From: Lysobacterales bacterium
GTDB taxonomy: Bacteria; Pseudomonadota; Gammaproteobacteria; Xanthomonadales; Xanthomonadaceae
Assembly (NCBI GenBank): GCA_015655035.1
Contig: JAATFS010000193.1
Coordinates: 1-6,910 of the forward strand
DNA length: 6,910 nucleotides
Direction of reading: 5' to 3'
Part shown: one piece after another, positions 5,981-6,910 of the stretch
Layout of the letters: every line of letters starts with the position of its first letter
Numbering within the stretch: the stretch's first letter is position 1
Notes under the pieces: model-generated
The model's database searches: none
What the model saw: the letters and a program-made list of their open reading frames with translations, nothing else
What the model was told of the DNA's origin: nothing
Translations under genes and position numbers: made by a program

Positions 5981-6910
5981 TCAATCGATGGGTAGGGAGT
6001 CGGCCAGCGCCGCGAGGCGGACCGGGAACAAGGGCGGCCGGCGGCCACCGTCGGAAGCGGCATCGGCACCGCACAGGCCGAGTTCGGCCAGTGCACTGCC
6101 GCAGATACGGCCCTGGCACGCGCCCATGCCGCAGCGGGTAGCCAGTTTGGCGTCGCGGACAGCGCCAAAACCTTGAAGCTCGCCCAGCGTCACGTCCTCG
6201 CAGCGACACACCAGGGTGTCCTGCCGGGCGAGCGCGTGGATACGCGGATCGAGCGTGAAATGCTGTTGCAGCAGCGCCGAGAACGCACGCGCGTGGCGTC
6301 GTTTGGCCTGCAATGCCTGCGCGGCCTTCGGTGCGCCGGCAGCCAGGTGGCCGACCATTGCACCTTCCACCAGCGCACAGTCGCGACCGCCGATGCCGCA
6401 CGCCTCGCCGGCGGCGAACACCGCCTCGACGCTGGTGCGCAACTGCGCGTCCACCGCCACTTGCGCATGCGCGCCGGCCTGTTCCAGGCGACAGCCCAGC
6501 AGTTGCGCCAACTCGGTGTTGGGAATCAGCCCGTAGCCCACCGCCAGCTGATCGCAGGCGATGCGTTCGCGGCCGCGCGGGCCGTCGATCTCGATCTCGC
6601 GCAATTGGCTGTCGCCATGCGCGCCCACCACCATGCTGCCGGTGCGATAGCCAATGCCCGCCAGTTGCGCGCGCAGCGCCAGCGCTTGCAACGCCTTGCC
6701 GGGCCAGCGCGGCAGCCGCAGCGCAAAACCGCGCAGCGTGGCGGCCGATGCCTGTTCATGGATGCCGAGCACCTGCGCGCCATGCCGGCGCAACGTGGCC
6801 GCAGCCGCCAGCAACAGCGGTCCGCTACCAGCGACGACCACGCGCTTGCCGGCCAGCGGCCAGCCCTGCTTGGCCAACGCCTGCGCGCCGCCGGCACCGG
6901 TGACGCCGGG
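5981..6910 (-). CDS. FAD/NAD(P)-binding oxidoreductase with BFD-like [2Fe-2S] domain (partial, N-terminus missing)
   Basis: The reading frame is open to the right edge (309 residues in window, beginning PGVTGAGGAQALAKQGW), so the start and first FAD-binding GxGxxG lie outside. A second dinucleotide-binding motif, VVVAGSGPLLLA, is at in-window residues 24-35, and VFAAGEACGIGG (about 164-175) fits the flavin-contacting strand. The C-terminal BFD-like Fe-S motif shows Cys235-x-Cys237 (CRCEDV) and Cys265-x4-Cys270 (GACQGRIC). This architecture matches subunits of HcnB/opine oxidase-type and D-hydroxyproline dehydrogenases (LhpE in Pseudomonas), which work with a DadA-like FAD subunit and a small [2Fe-2S] protein. 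Next to KGSA-forming genes, oxidation of cis-4-hydroxy-D-proline is most likely. A TTG at 6877 could be mistaken for a start, but coding similarity continues upstream of it. Opine or other amino acid oxidases are alternatives. Confidence 0.9.
   Translation of the reverse strand, partial: PGVTGAGGAQALAKQGWPLAGKRVVVAGSGPLLLAAAATLRRHGAQVLGIHEQASAATLRGFALRLPRWPGKALQALALRAQLAGIGYRTGSMVVGAHGDSQLREIEIDGPRGRERIACDQLAVGYGLIPNTELAQLLGCRLEQAGAHAQVAVDAQLRTSVEAVFAAGEACGIGGRDCALVEGAMVGHLAAGAPKAAQALQAKRRHARAFSALLQQHFTLDPRIHALARQDTLVCRCEDVTLGELQGFGAVRDAKLATRCGMGACQGRICGSALAELGLCGADAASDGGRRPPLFPVRLAALADSLPID

Noticed and set aside
6875..6877. TTG as a start codon for the FAD/[2Fe-2S] oxidoreductase
   Set aside because: The frame stays open to the window edge and the residues before it (PGVTGAGGAQAL) match the usual linker before the second nucleotide-binding motif of this family, so the protein begins outside the window.

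Overview
This window looks like a piece of a high-GC gammaproteobacterial chromosome. The protein style, codon use and an intergenic palindromic repeat carrying 'gagggtacgggc' suggest Xanthomonas or a close relative; this is inference from recognition, not a database match. All six genes are on the minus strand, so the transcription unit runs from 6910 down to 1. It is cut at both ends: the first gene lacks its N-terminus and the last lacks its C-terminus. The genes fill almost the whole window. Junctions are 14 nt, about 200 nt, an ATGA overlap, 43 nt and another ATGA overlap.

In order of transcription the genes are: (1) an FAD/NAD(P)-binding oxidoreductase subunit with a C-terminal BFD-like [2Fe-2S] cysteine motif (6910-5981); (2) a DapA-superfamily lyase/deaminase with the Schiff-base Lys but not the DapA substrate-recognition residues (5966-5061); (3) an aldehyde dehydrogenase of the 2-oxoglutarate semialdehyde (2,5-dioxovalerate) type (4859-3264); (4) a cytoplasmic M24 Xaa-Pro-type metallopeptidase (3267-2065); (5) a DUF885 lipoprotein with an HEGVPGHH motif (2021-192); (6) the start of a second, Sec-exported DUF885-like protein (195-1).

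The best functional reading is bacterial trans-4-hydroxy-L-proline catabolism. In that known pathway an epimerase makes cis-4-hydroxy-D-proline, a multi-subunit FAD/[2Fe-2S] dehydrogenase oxidises it to 1-pyrroline-4-hydroxy-2-carboxylate, a DapA-family deaminase converts this to 2-oxoglutarate semialdehyde, and an aldehyde dehydrogenase yields 2-oxoglutarate. Genes 1-3 fit the last three steps. The epimerase and the other dehydrogenase subunits would be expected upstream, beyond 6910. Genes 4-6 add a peptidase module: two exported putative metallopeptidases and one intracellular Xaa-Pro peptidase. Together they could release hydroxyproline from peptides, for example from plant cell-wall hydroxyproline-rich proteins. 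That peptide-to-2-oxoglutarate link is the most interesting hypothesis here.

The only sizeable non-coding stretch is 4860-5060, between the lyase and the aldehyde dehydrogenase. It is packed with inverted repeats: a near-perfect 19-bp stem directly abutting a perfect 11-bp stem, plus weaker palindromes. No tRNA, rRNA, CRISPR, insertion sequence or regulator gene is visible.
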